Source of the DNA: Paragyromitra xinjiangensis
Taxonomy: Eukaryota; Ascomycota; Pezizomycetes; Pezizales; Discinaceae
Length of the DNA stretch: 64,000 nt
Reading direction: 5' to 3'
NCBI GenBank assembly: GCA_038503065.1
Contig: JBCAMK010000020.1
Coordinates: forward strand, 558,001-622,000
Positions 36,243 to 49,100 of this stretch are shown in pieces; position 1 is the stretch's first letter; each line of letters begins with the position of its first letter. Under the pieces are notes generated by a model. It was given only the letters and a program-made list of their open reading frames with translations. It ran no database searches and was not told the DNA's origin. The position numbers and the translations under genes were made by a program.

Positions 36243-37700
36243 GCATCCTTGCGGAAAGCACTACTGCACGCAAACAACCCATGCTCAGTCCGGTCCGCAT
36301 ATTTATAAGGCGAATATTCTTATAACCCGAGTTCTTATAGGCTGATTACACTTCACCACGGAGAATAGCAAGTCCCCCTTCAACAGTGTTTCCATATACG
36401 TCATTCTCAATGGGCACTGCTATAGTGCGGGAATCGATAAACATGTGCCTATATGTGACCTATAATGCAACCGAGGCCTAAGCATTTTCGAGAGTTGGGC
36501 ATGATGTTGTCATCATACTGGTGTTCAGATGGTTCAGATTGTATTCTGATTAGGCATAAAAAGGTCTCACAAAGCGGAAAACCCCAAAACACCCCCTGAA
36601 CTGGGTGGAGCTAGACTTCAAAATGTTGATTTTCCTCTTTTTTTGTAGGTGCTCCCACCACATCACCACCCAAAACCCAACCTTACACCATGAAAATATC
36701 TTCAATTTTGAAAAGCTCCCTATAGGCATTGTGTCTATCATATAGTGAATCGTTGTATAGGATTGTTTTCTTAAAAACCTCCCCTATTTAGCTATAATAG
36801 ATCGTTCTGAAAGAGGTACACGTTTATCGATTCCGCCACCATAGTATGTTTCCCTCCCCGAGCTGTCACACAATCCTGATCTGAGCTGAACAAACCCAAG
36901 GGAAAAACTCTCCTACCACTCCACATTTTGATCCTAAAAAGGAACTAGACTACCAACTTATTGGAATGTGCGAGTATCTGTTCATTATCATAGAAACTAG
37001 GTTTTCCGAATCTATTGCCCCGTTGGGAAGAGATAAGTCTCTTTAGTAGGTAACGAGGGAGGTCCAGGTCATTCCCATGGCCCAATTCCCAAAGTCGAAT
37101 ATGTAAGGGTTAGCGAAAATGAGATTCGTAGCATGGAGGACACAGTCGGGTGTGACTATTGCCCGTTATATAGCACGCTCAGACAATCTATGAGATGTGG
37201 AATAGTTGAAACAGACATAAGAGTTACCAGAAAGAAGCTCCCTCTGATAGTAAGGGATAACGAGCAATCCTCATGAACCATTGAAGCCTCGCAGCAAGGT
37301 GCATAACGTACGAGTGATACCTGGTGACTTAATTCCTCAAGCATGATACCACACTCATTCATGTTACACTTGACAGATAGAGAAATTTGAACTTTCTAAG
37401 ACCTTCTATGGCAGTCCCGGTAATGCACCCTGTATAACGACTCGGCCCTCCTGTAGTTCCTCTGTGACAAATTCCCAGTTTATCTCACATTCTGCAATTA
37501 GTAACGGTTTCGTCTCTTTTCAAACTCCCTGGGCGACATTTCTGACACAAACCCCCGAGTGATGTAATATGACCCAATTTAAATTTCTGGTTCTATCGAA
37601 CACTTTTCTATCCAGAACTATGTCCACCCTCTACCACAATACCACACCCGCCAAGCAAAACCCTCTCAAACTCTCAATTCAACCCATCAACAAAACCCCC
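36243..37700. other. intergenic, no gene seen
   Basis: About 1.5 kb, AT-rich. A weak DFG-like coincidence near 37050-37100 on the minus strand was considered and rejected. Confidence 0.35.
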
Positions 37701-38711
37701 TCACGCACCAACCCTCGCCGCATACTTCCCCGCAGCCCTATCAAACAACTCCGCCTTCTCACGCACATCCGCCAAAAACTGATGATCCGGATGTTCCCTC
37801 TCCAGCCTCTCCAAATACGTACCCTCCCGTCCCGCAATTGTCTCTAACACAACCATATTCACCAACGCCTCCGCATCCCCCGGGGCCTTCCCCAACGCCT
37901 GTCCCAACGCCACCTCAGCCTCCTCCACCCTCCCCAGATGCAGCTCGGCAACAGCCTGTGCAACAAGCGTACGCGCAGTAGAGGTCGAAGGCGCCTGCGC
38001 GAGCTCCTCATACACGTAGTAAGCCTGCTGATATTTCTCACCCCCAATCCGAAGACCAACCCAAGACTCGGCAAGATTGACGAGGAGGGAGTCTTGAGCC
38101 CAGCGTTTAGCAGCCGCAACTTCCTTCTGTGCGAGATCGGTGCGATTCTGAGAGAGTCGGATTTGGACGATGAGGGCGACGCTGCCGTGCTCGTTAATTA
38201 CTAACTCCCGATAAAACTTGGAGGGGGGGGAGGTCTACGCTTCTAAGCTACCCTGGTGTTTCCCGAGTAGTGTTAAAGCCTCTTCGCTCCTTCCTTCATT
38301 TTGTAGTACGGTTGCACCTAGAACCTGCACTGTGGCATTATCGCTTGCTGACTCTATGAGTGCTTCGACGGTTTTAACACTCTCTACTTTCTCGCCCTCG
38401 GTGTACTCGGCGAAGGCCTTCACGACGGCTAGGTCGGGTACGTCGGCTTCGCCTTCGAGTTCAGCGGCAACGTCTGAGGCTTCGCCGAGAGCGATGCGGG
38501 CGCGGAGGACGTAGACGCGTGCAGCGATGGCGTTTCCGGGGGAGAGGGTGGAGGTGTTGGTGGCTGTGACGGCGGTGTAGAGGCCACTGTGGAAGGCATT
38601 GTGGATGGTTAGGAGCTCTGGAGAGGGTCAGTGGGGTGTTTGAGGGGTGAGGAGCAGGGCGGAATTGAGGGGAGAGGGGTGAGAACCTCCTTCTGATGAG
38701 AATGGATCCAT
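37701..38711 (-). CDS. SEC28: coatomer subunit epsilon (epsilon-COP)
   Basis: Three exons: 38711-38687, 38617-38239 and 38181-37701, encoding 294 aa. Epsilon-COP stabilises alpha-COP in the B-subcomplex of the COPI coat, on Golgi-derived vesicles returning to the ER. The protein is a TPR-like helical solenoid. Recognisable segments are the start MDPFSSEGELLTIHNAFHSG, GATVLQNEGRSEEALTLLGK, VALIVQIRLSQNRTDLAQKE, DSLLVNLAESWVGLRIG, YYVYEELAQAPSTSTARTL and the C-terminal EREHPDHQFLADVREKAELF. The length is the usual one for the family. The first exon codes for only eight residues plus one base, and its intron (69 nt) has a poor donor, GTTCTC; family agreement of the spliced N-terminus supports it. 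The second intron (57 nt) uses GTAGAC..GGCAG and restores GSLEAVALIVQI exactly. Confidence 0.92.
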
Positions 38712-40941
38712 TGTGGATGTGGTTGGGGGTGGTTTCTTTGTGGGGGTGAAGGTGTTTCGTGGGGTTGGTTGTTGGGGACAGCTTTACTGGGGAAGTTCGT
38801 CGTGGTCAATTCATGCTGTTCCCTGCAATGTAAGAGCCGCTTGTCTCGGAAAGTGCAAAATATATGATTCGGGTTAATTCCCCGCCAAACCACACTGGAT
38901 AGATGATTCAGTCACAAAATACTTGAAGCTGATGTTTAATATCTTTAAATAAAATGAAATAAGGTAGATTTTCTCTCCCCAAAGTGTCGTGCTTAAGCCA
39001 TCCAATTGCACGCGCTTGTATTCACCCCTCCATCCTTCACAGTAATCCCCCTAGATTCTTCTAAACCAACATTCAATCCTGAACAACGGCATCCCCAGAT
39101 ACAAGCGATAGTGATCCTACTGCGCTACAGCTGCTCCTAAACCCACAGCCAGATATGGACGGGGAAACTGGTAAAGTACCTAGCTGAGCCAATCCAACAA
39201 GCAGCTGTATGGAATCTGGTGCCGTCTACTTTTGTCTTGGCGCCAGTTCGTCGAAGTCTTACCCTCTCGTGTGACTGAAGAACTCATGTCCCAATCATTC
39301 GCACAAACAAACATGCGGATTGGTCAATCGTAAGGTTACTGCCAATATTGGTACAGGGATCATAGCCGAAATAAGTCAAATACTCATCACCATCGGGATT
39401 AGACAAATTTATGATTACCTACGCAGGAGTACCCACGGGCAGTTCGTTACAGTGATATTCCGTGATCCCAACCCCGCAGCCTACCAATCGCTGTCACGAG
39501 GAACGAGCCAGGACTGTATGCACCATGCGTGACACTCAAACTCTAGACCTCAACACCCCGAACACTCGGAAACGGATGTGTGTGTTCACCCTCTTCACCT
39601 CCCTCAAACACGGTTATCGCCAGCTAGATGAACCCAAACACCTTGGCACCAAGATGAGCTTCGTCTACATGGCCATTCAAGTGAAAAGAAGTTTTCTACC
39701 TTATCCTCCTCCTATGACTACATCTCACAAACCTCGCCGATAGGAAAATACTAGAAAAATAAAAAGTACAAAAGAAGCAAAGCTATAAGAACGATACTCA
39801 AGAGTGAACACCAAAATCAGGAACCAAACTAACCCAAGTATCTAAAATGTTCAGAAGAACCCTCCATATTTCACCATCGCTAGACACAATTGTACATTAT
39901 CACTCGTGATATCCAAGACCTGATTAACTTTCTCCTCGCGCTTAGGCAACCCAACAGTCTCTATATGTACCTCTAAACAAAAAGATGTATTTCCTTTAGC
40001 TCAAAACCTGCCAGAGATCGTTCTCCGAGCACCAACCGGGGGGGTTTGCTGACCGAGTGATCTGATATGAACCATATACTCAGACAAACTCTCCCCGTCT
40101 AACGATTCTCCGGGATCTCTATCATGCAGGCGGATCCACGGCCTTTAGGTATTTTTTTGCCGAGATACACAGACAGCTTCCAAACACAACTGGCTGGCTA
40201 GAATTTTTTCTAAATTCCCTGAATACACCACAGAAAAGGGTATTCGAAAACCTTGATCGCTAGATTTCTCAGCGTTGACGGGCAATCAAGGAGTTACTAA
40301 AGGGTTAAACCCTGATAATAGTTCTTTCGATTATACGATGAACATGGGTAAAAATCTGATGGTTAACGCTAACAACCCCTTGTGCTTGGCTTGGCATAAT
40401 AACTTTTCTATTACAACTAACTATTTACATTCTATCACTCACTCGGTCAGAACTAGGGGCCACTATAAATACGGAGATAGGACTCCAGAGTCTCTTAAAT
40501 TAACATCAGTTTAAACAACTCCAAATTTCTCCTCCTTCCTACCTGCTTGACGTTGCGTTTGTGGTTGTGGTCAGAACACTGCGTGCAGTACCGCACAGAA
40601 CAACCACACAGTATTTATCAGCACATCGGAACCACTGCTTATTCCGCCTCCCTGACCCGAAGAAAACCCCCCCGAAGAATAACGAGACGGAAAAACGTCA
40701 GCTCAAGCTTTCCATCTAATTGATAAAGACAATCCATCAACCACATTAAAAAAAAATACCAAGGTTGTCACGTGATAAATCGGTTGCGAGGTCTCCCTTC
40801 AACAAAGCTTGAAAAGCCGCGCTTAAGTCACTCCCCATCGCGACTACACGTGCCTTTCTACACCTACGAACACTTTCCCCCTCCTACCTCACAGCCTTAC
40901 CTCTTCTCCTCGCAACTTCACCCTACCTGCGCACCCAGTGT
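38712..40941. other. intergenic between divergent SEC28 and TAF12
   Basis: About 2.2 kb between divergent genes, with no supportable ORF. A small hairpin with TGTGGTTGT / ACAACCACA arms lies near 40560-40607, upstream of TAF12. The final 150 bp before TAF12 are C/T-rich. Confidence 0.4.
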
Positions 40942-42224
40942 ATGTCCACCACCGCTAGCCAGGAGCGCAAACGCAAACCCACCGACCTCAACCCCGGCAG
41001 CTCCCCCGCGTCCAAACACATCAAGGTCGAATCTGGGGCGATGGCATCCTCAGGCGTAGGCGACAACAACCCCGCCATGGGCGCCGCGCAGCACCGGGCG
41101 GCGCTGCAGCAGCTTCTGAACGCCCAAACCGAAATGGCCGAGGACGCCAAAATGAAGTATTTGGCTGGGCTGGTCCAACTGCGGACTATTGTGGAGAGTA
41201 AAGGGGCGAACACCCCGGAGGGGTTGGCTGCGCAGACTAGATACGATACGATCGTGAACCGGCTTAAGCTTGCTGCCCGACAGCAGCAACATCAGCAACA
41301 GCAACAGCAACGACCGCAGTATCAGGGTCAGGGGCAGGGTGGAGCTGTGGCTGCGAATGCTGGGACTACAATGGGAGGGATGCTGAACCCCGCTGCGAAA
41401 CAGAACTGGATCGTTCCCCCGAATGTGCCACCGCAGAATGCGGAGCAGTGGCGGACAGAGATTCAAATGAAGCTTGCTCAGGTTGGGCAGAAAATGAATC
41501 ACGCTCGTTCCCAGATTGTAATGCTTCAACAGAACCAATCACAGGCGGGGATGACTCCAGAGCAGCAGCGTGAGTTGCAGGTGAGGATCGTCGAGCATAC
41601 AACGCAGTTCAATCATTTCAAGGAGATCATCAATAAATTCGGTGTCCAGCAAAAGGTGCTTGCTGAGCAGAAACTGCTGCAGCAACAGCAACAGCAAACA
41701 GCACAAATCCAGCAGCAGCAACAGATTATGGCGCAGCAGCAGCAGCAGCAGCAACAGGCACAGGTGCAGGCTCAGCAGAACCAGATGAGAGCGGCCAACC
41801 AGCAGCAGCAGGGGCAGCAGGGACAACAGGTTGCTATGCAGAAGCCCGCACAGCAAGGCACCGTGCCGGAGGGCCATAACCCATCTCAGCAGCAGGGCAT
41901 GATGAACGCTGGCCTGCAGCAGCAACAGGCAAACACCATCAATAATGGTCAGCAGAACCCTCAAAATCATCCCCAGCAGCAGCAGCCTCTTCAGTCCTCG
42001 AATCCAATGCAGCAACGTCCCCAGCAGCAGCCGCAACCGCAACCGCAGCAACCACAGCAACCACAGCAAAACCCCCACACCATAGCTAATTCCCAGCAGC
42101 AACAGCAACAGCAACGCATTGCGACTCCAATCCAACGAGCCAATTCCCCTCCAAACCCTGATGCAAATCGAACAACAATGTCCCCGGCACCTCAATTGCA
42201 GCAGCAGCAGCAGCAACAACAACC

Positions 42225-42256
<32 letters not shown>

Positions 42257-43230
42257 CTCAACAAAATGGCCAAGCCCAAGCTCCGCGGCCCGTTCTCCAG
42301 CCCGTCCCGCAACCTAGCACAGTAGGTAGATCCCCCGCTCCTCCGGCAGCAGCCGGCACGCCCATGGCGCAACCCAACTCCCCAGCTCCGCGCTCAGGGT
42401 CCGTGCAACCCCGTCCCTCCACGGCCTCAGGCACTCCTGTTCCACAACAAGCTTCCCAGCCGGGGCTCCAGCAAGCTCAACCCCAACCCCAACGCATGCA
42501 ACCCGCATCCTCCGCCTCTGCTGCATCTCCTACCATAAGTTCTCATCCAGGCCAGACCCTACGCGACAACGCACAAGGCCACCGTCTCCACATCCCGAAA
42601 AGTCTTACCATTGCTACTCCGCAACCGATCGCGATGCCTCCGGCTAGACCGACGCTTAGCGGTGGGATGAATAGCTCAGGGAGCCAGATTATGAGTACAC
42701 CAGCCATCATCAAGCAGCCAGCGTTCGAGTTTGATGAGGCTGGGATGGGTCTGCTGAGTAAGAGGAAATTGGAGGAGCTAGTGAAACAGATTGATCCCGA
42801 GGAAAGACTGGATCCGGACGTTGAAGAGGTATGTTTTAAATCCGACTGGATCGGTCTCGGAACTTGCCGTCTCCTTTTCTGCATCATGATCCATCACGTC
42901 AAGCCCATTTCATCCCCCATCACTTCCCCTCCCCATTCCACCAAAACTAACACCCCCCTCTAGTCCATCCTCGAGCTTGTCGATGAATTCATCGACAACA
43001 TCGCTACCACCGCCTGTAAAATGGCAAAGCTACGTGGATCCGATACTCTCGACATTAAAGACATCCAGATCATCCTCGAGCGCAACTGGAACATTCGAAT
43101 CCCTGGCTACGCTGCAGATGAGATCCGCACCGTACGCAAGTTCAATCCAGCGCCAGGGTACCACCAAAAGATGGCTGCATTGGCTGCGCAGAAGCAGCTT
43201 AATCAGACGACAGGGAAAGGGGGTGATTAA
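40942..43230 (+). CDS. TAF12: TFIID/SAGA subunit TAF12 with long glutamine-rich N-terminus
   Basis: Two exons, 40942-42828 and 42964-43230, with a 135-nt intron that splits the histone fold; 717 aa. TAF12 pairs with TAF4 (and Ada1 in SAGA) through an H2B-like histone fold and works in promoter recognition and activation. The fold occupies about residues 604-700: LLSKRKLEELVKQIDPEERL, then ILELVDEFIDNIATTACKMA, then KLRGSDTLDIKDIQIILERN and WNIRIPGYAADEI. The N-terminal 600 residues are low-complexity: many Gln runs (about 240-480), Gln/Pro alternation and a Pro/Ser/Ala stretch. An acidic-basic segment near residue 10 (ERKRKPTDL) may be a nuclear signal. The long antisense Leu-rich frame is the mirror of the CAG tracts and not a gene. 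Confidence 0.93.
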
Positions 43231-44578
43231 GTCGGAGAGCTCGTACGTGATTACCTGATGTTGGTTTTGTAAGTGACTTGGACAGAGACGTAGAAGTTGG
43301 GTATGGGAGATGGATATGGTTTTACGAAGCGCAATATGTTGATGCATTAAGACTGTGTCATGGGCTGTGGGTTCGGAGGTGAACGACTAGAATAATCAAT
43401 GATGACCCATCCTGCTTTTGTTCTAGTCGTTGGTTTAGTAAGTGGGATGGGAAGGGTGATGACAAAAGTTGTCTTTGTAATTCTTACTTTTTTATGGTTA
43501 CTTTCTTGTTAAATTTTCTTGCTATCATTTCCTTTGGGACCTTCAGACATCGTTATTACCTTTCTTGTTTTTCTTCCCTCCTTTCCTTTTCCTCCCACGG
43601 CGTTCTTTTATTTCCCCGAGGCTACAAACCTCCCGAGCCATCCTAGAGTTCTATCCTGATTGGTTCGAGGTTTTTCTTCAAATCCTTGATTTTATCTCTT
43701 TCCTTCATTTTTTTTTCAACATTCGGTGTTCGTACCTGGGATTTTATTTACTTTCCTCTACTTGCTCTTCCTTGTATTTTTTATCCCTATAAATGTTTAC
43801 GGAACCGGAACTGGTCACGGTGGAGGTGTTTTGGGAAACGAGAATAATCAAATTGGGAATCTACAACCTTTTCAACCCTAAACCTTTTCAAGAAACCTCT
43901 ATCCCTATATTTAGTCCTGTCCTCCCGAGCCCTTCTTAGAAGCTCCATAAATGGATTAACTGCAGTAAGTAAAGGATCTAAACTCCCTGCGCCTCAGCGG
44001 CTTCTCGAGATTCCGGTCGGACATGCGGGTAACCGGTCGCCGGAAATCTTCGTCGACGAAGGATCTCTACATGCATACATGTATGCACGGTTAACGCCTC
44101 ACCACTCCAGTGGAATCAAGGATAATAACAAGTCTAGAGCATAGATTTGCCATACCTCGGCACATGTAAGTGAGAGTGTGCGGATGGATACACATTGATA
44201 TCAAGTATCCACTCATCTAAGTAAACCGCTGATCCAACTAAATTATGAATATGACATGACATGTTACAGCGCAGGTGCACAAAACATGCATGCATACAAC
44301 ATAGCCAAGTCAAATAAGTAGCCAAAAAGAGATGTCCAGTAGAGCAGTTGACCCCAAAACAAGAACTCCAATAACCAAAACCCCCTGAAAGAAACTCGGA
44401 ACACAAATAATTTTGATCCGCCCAACCCGCCTAAGACCAGAACAAGGAAATGTTACCTCCAAGAGGAAATAAAAAAGATACAGTAGATAATAATAATAAA
44501 CATAAAGAAAGAAAAATCATTTAGGCCGATCCCAAGCTGCTCCTATATCGTGGACGTAAAGGACTCAGTATGCCTCCG
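43231..44578. other. intergenic between convergent TAF12 and GGPP synthase
   Basis: 3' flanks of both genes. It contains a T-rich stretch (43490-43790), a GC-rich stem-loop (about 44009-44052) and the perfect 16-bp palindrome TGCATACATGTATGCA at 44072-44087. No gene seen. Confidence 0.45.
44009..44087. repeat. GC-rich stem-loop followed by a 16-bp palindrome
   Basis: AGATTCCGG pairs with CCGGAAATCT around a loop that contains CGGGTAACCGG. Some 20 bp later comes TGCATACATGTATGCA (44072-44087). It lies in the convergent 3' region of two genes. Confidence 0.55.
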
Positions 44579-46108
44579 CTAAACCATCATCTTTTGCAAA
44601 AATTTAGTCAATAGTTCATTCCCTCCGAGCTGCTCTAAATCTTCATTTGCTTTGCGATGAAGCTCTGCTAGGACCTTCCTTGTGTACTCGAAACTTCCCG
44701 TCTGTTCCTCCATGTAGGTAACCGCATATAACTTGACGTCATCGTCTCTAGTATGTTGCTTCAAGATATTGAGAAGCTGCCGGTTCGAAGTGTCTGAGCG
44801 GATTGAGTGGATGATTGGGAACGAGAATTTGCCTTCCGTAAAGTCGTCGCAGAATCCTTTATTCTTTTTATACTATGAAAGGGGAGGTATTAGTGCTAGA
44901 ACGATGAACCTGGGGAAATGTAGCATACCTGGTCAGATTGGAGATTCATGTAGTCGTCCCGAATCTGGAAGATAAGTCCTATCATATTGACAAGGGGTAC
45001 GTAGTCCTTATCGGAAGCGGATTCGGCTTGCATGAGTTTCACGGCGAGGCGGAAAAGACCCCCGGTTTCTGTATGGGTTAATTGTCAACACCAATATAGC
45101 CAGAATTAGATGAGACGGGAACTGACTGTTGCTAACCATCTCCAGATACTCGTCTTCTGATGGCGTTGTGAGTGTATCTCTCCAGAAGAGGTCCATCCCT
45201 TGTCCTCTGTGGAGATTCAACAGCTCCTCGGTAAAAATCTTTAGAGCCAAGGGGTTATTAAGTTTTGATAACTCTTCCAGTGCACGAAAGTAAACATAGT
45301 TTGCTGAATTGATTGTCTGGGCTACTCCAAATATGCTGTGAGCTACGGGCACACCACGACGGAGGGTTGAGTCATCCTCAACATCATCAACTCTGCCCTT
45401 GGTTAGCTCCCTAGAGGAAAGGTTGAGTTGTATCGATTGTAGCTTACAAGAGAGAAGCTGTATGTAGCATAGCCACAACTTTGCTTATTATCTGCAGTGA
45501 TGCTTCGGGAACCTGTAGCCAGGTGTTGAAAGCCACCAGCAGGTGATGGCGGATGTTTCCGCCTGGATGCGAGAGGAGATGATCATAAGGCCCAAGAAGA
45601 ATCTGCTACGGTTTAGCTCTCGTTAAGATCACAGGAGCCGAGTTTCTGCTACCCTCTCTTTATCAGTCGACCAGGCTCGCTTATAGCCGGCTGCCGCCAA
45701 AACCTCTGCACTCCGAATATCTGAAGTTCCGTTCGGTGATTCGATGGGGGCTTCCGAGTCCATGCGCATTCTCGTATCAAACTCGGGTGCTGATGGTGAA
45801 GTTGGAGTAAAATATGCTGATGAGGATGATGAAAGAGTTGAGGATGTCGAATAGGTGGAGTAACAAGATGGTGAAGTAGGTAGGGGGGATGAGGGAGCGG
45901 AGGCAGCAGTTATCGATCGTTCTAGCAAAGATGGGCTCAACATTCCGCGGTGCAGGCTCATTAAGACACGAATGGCGGCGGGGTTCAGGTGCAGTTCCCC
46001 TGCCACAGGGTCTGGCGGGGCGCGTGCAGTTGCTACTGTTACAGCTGTTCCCTTGCATGTGACTCGAGTAAATCCCTCCGCCGTTTCTTCTTTGTCCTGC
46101 CTAAACAT
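44579..46108 (-). CDS. geranylgeranyl diphosphate synthase
   Basis: Five exons: 46108-45653, 45602-45448, 45392-45127, 45068-44929 and 44872-44579, encoding 436 aa; introns are 50, 55, 58 and 56 nt. The enzyme condenses farnesyl diphosphate with isopentenyl diphosphate to make C20 GGPP for protein prenylation, carotenoids and other terpenoids. The first Asp-rich motif is DDVED at 206-210, with the usual STLRRG-x-PVAH after it. The second Asp motif is DDYMN at 330-334. [40 protein letters not shown] and [16 protein letters not shown] are all typical of fungal GGPP synthases. The roughly 150-residue N-terminal exon is Ser/Pro/Thr-rich and not part of the fold. No terpene cyclase or P450 is adjacent, so a primary-metabolism role is more likely than a cluster enzyme. 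Confidence 0.94.
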
Positions 46109-49100
46109 CGTGTGGAGATCTTTTCAAGCTTCAGCAACTCCACCCAACTTCGCCTGTCCTCGGCCATATCGAAGTCTCTTTCGGCGTTTATAATTCTTAT
46201 TTGGCTATGTTTGTAATATGTCCGGCCCGACTCTCTAGCTTTCTAGAATAAGAACCGAGTGGACTTTTGGCTTCGCTACGGAATTAGAGTAGGTCCATGT
46301 ACCCTCCCACAAAGCTACAGTCACATGTTTCTTTTTCTATCCATGTTGCACAAACTTTGGCATCAGAGGGGCTGAAAACAAAAAGTGTATGCCTATACTG
46401 GTAATTTGTACGACACACATTAACGATGCAGATCTTGTGTTTCTAGCGCTTCCCCGGACGCGATTAAATCCTCTTTAAACCTTCAAATATTACGCATAAC
46501 TTCAGAGATACATAAAACTTATATACCTAAAAATCACATTATTCGATAAAACGCCTATGTGCATTGGCATCCTTGTCTATGAAAGTTGGCGTTTCTAGAA
46601 GGAATAGTTCGGAGAATTTACAGACAGGTGGCGTTTAAGATCCAACCCAGATAAATTAAATGCACTGCGACTATATATACTCGTGAGGAGATATCTGACG
46701 ACTAATAAAGACTCTGACGTTATGACGTGTCAAGAACAATTATAAACTGCACGCATTCAGCGGAAACCATTACCTACAAGCTAAATAAACTCGAGTGTCC
46801 TTCAAAATAAAGCAAATAAGGAAATGAGCTAACTAGCGACCATAATTTTTTGAGTTCTTTACTCCAAGGTGTCGAGATAGAAGGCGCCCAAGGTCCTACA
46901 CGGACGCGATCCACCTCTGCCAGATAGTTTCAGGCATGTTTCCGCCCGACGATAGCCTACTGTAGTTTTCATATCTAAGAGTGTGATAAAACGCTAAAAA
47001 CTGTAATGGAGCATGGCACGAGAATTTCGAATGGTTTTGGGGGTTAGGTGTGTTGAGGCGGTGGAAAGAGGGGAGGAAATAGCCTAATTGGAGATTTGTC
47101 TGATTCGCTAAGATACAGACGGAACCTCTGATGATATTCACGAGTGATCACTCGCTAGGTTACTACATACCAAAGACTTGATTCCCTAATTATATGCCTA
47201 CTTTGCGCATCGAAACGTACCTAACAGCTTGGTTAGAGGCTCTAGAATATCATCAAGCGGCTGTCGATTCTATAATCGGCGAAAACTAACCAGCACTAAA
47301 AAGTTATAGCGACATCCTCCTCGCCGTCAATTGTCCATTTCTCTAATAAGACATCTACTAGTGTCCATTCTACTATCCTGTAGCTTTCATACGGATGATG
47401 GTCAGAGACAAACGTCATATCGGAAGGCAGAATAAGGCTACGCATAAGGATACTCGATAGGTTTTAGTATTCTCCTTTACGAGATAGCCAAATATTCTTT
47501 CACCATTGATTAATTGCACCATTTAATCGATCAGTCAGCGTAATTTGTCCGCTATCTCTTTATTTCAGCAATGAAAGTATTGAGCTTATTATAAGTAAAT
47601 AAATACAGAATTTCTGTTAATTCTTCCCTAGAAGGGAACATCAACGCGTACTCTCATGTTAATATGGACCACGAGGGAAAATCAGAGTGTTGTTTTTTTC
47701 TTTCCCTTTCCTACCAGTAGAACACGCAGTTCCGGGAACGTTCTTGACCCCTTTAATTGTAGTTCCCCGTTACTTACTAGGCCATATATAGTTGGGTATA
47801 CCGTGATAGATAAGAATATAGATCTTAGGTTTAGGGAGTAAGAGAGTCATTTTCGATCTAGATAAATCAATACCATTTACGTAAAATAGTCATGACAACT
47901 CAAGGTTTCGAACAACTCCAAACCCTCTTCCTAAGATACCCAAAAGCAAACTAGGCACGACAAGGACGGCCCCGAACACCCTGAAACAGAACTAAAAAGG
48001 TTACATGCGACCCCCAAAGCAACTCTACCAGTGATAGAGAAAGTCCAATTCCCGAGGATAACGCGGTTATGATGAAGAACAGAATCATCCCACAGCTTTA
48101 ATTTTCGCCACGTAACGTAATCTCATATCTCTAGATCACGCAAGGAAATAACTTAATGCGACCCCTGCCTAATTCAGTCCAACCCCCTTGCAAGAACAAT
48201 TCAAGCCTTTTTCAAACCTCTTAGCGGTGTCTTTCATATCCCAGGAAGCAATCTCACGCGATAGTAAGGTCGTATTTGCTGAAGATCATGGATAGTCGCA
48301 ACTTTACCCCAGTACATGTAGGTAAGGTGATTGCGAACCTAAATCTATAGCTGCACGTAAAATAGCTCAAGAGTTCTATACACATTCTGGGCATATTGAC
48401 AAAAAGATTACGAATGTAAACAAAATCGGTAGGCTCCGAACCGGAGTCTAATTTGGTACTGCAATGCAGTTGGCACGGGCGCATCTACAGAACCATGCAA
48501 TTAGATTAGATGAGGTGTTTTGTTCCTGGTTTTCTCGATTGAAAAACGCTAGTCGGCGGTGGGGCTTCCGGAAAGCGGCGGTTTAGTGATCAGCAATGCA
48601 GCACAAAATTCAAATGTACGTATGAGGGTAGGCTTCGCACCACACTTAAACCTAACCTCCAAGGTAAGATTTGGTGCCGAGACTAGTATGACGAGTATCG
48701 CGTAGAGCTCCCTTTTTCTATTTTTCTGCTTAAGGGATTCTATGGCCGAGTACTTCGATGTATCCTAGTAAGATTGCGAGATATAAGTCCGCATATCAAC
48801 TATAAAATCACCAGAACATACCAAAACCATCCCCCCAGCGTGCATAAAGGGATGTGACAGAGTGACAAAAGTCTGTTTCACGTCCTACATGAAGACTTAA
48901 TCCTCATAATTCCAAAGCGGCACGCATTATACCCTAGATATATGCATAACATTCATTTATTAGAAACCACACGATGACGATGAACCCCAGTAGATCACTA
49001 AATTTCACACGTCGAGCCCATTAGCCTCTGCTTTCAGAAGCTATGCATATAATCCCACGCAAACAACTATATCTAAACGATATGGGAACTACTTCGCTAA

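Noticed and set aside
36980..37140. Minus-strand reading containing a DFG-like triplet after a His...Asn stretch, reminiscent of a kinase loop
   Set aside because: Only one short coincidence; no ATP-binding lobe or downstream motifs, and stops flank it.
41539..42372. 277-codon minus-strand ORF rich in leucine
   Set aside because: It is the antisense of the CAG/CAA tracts of TAF12; stops are avoided because of the repeats.
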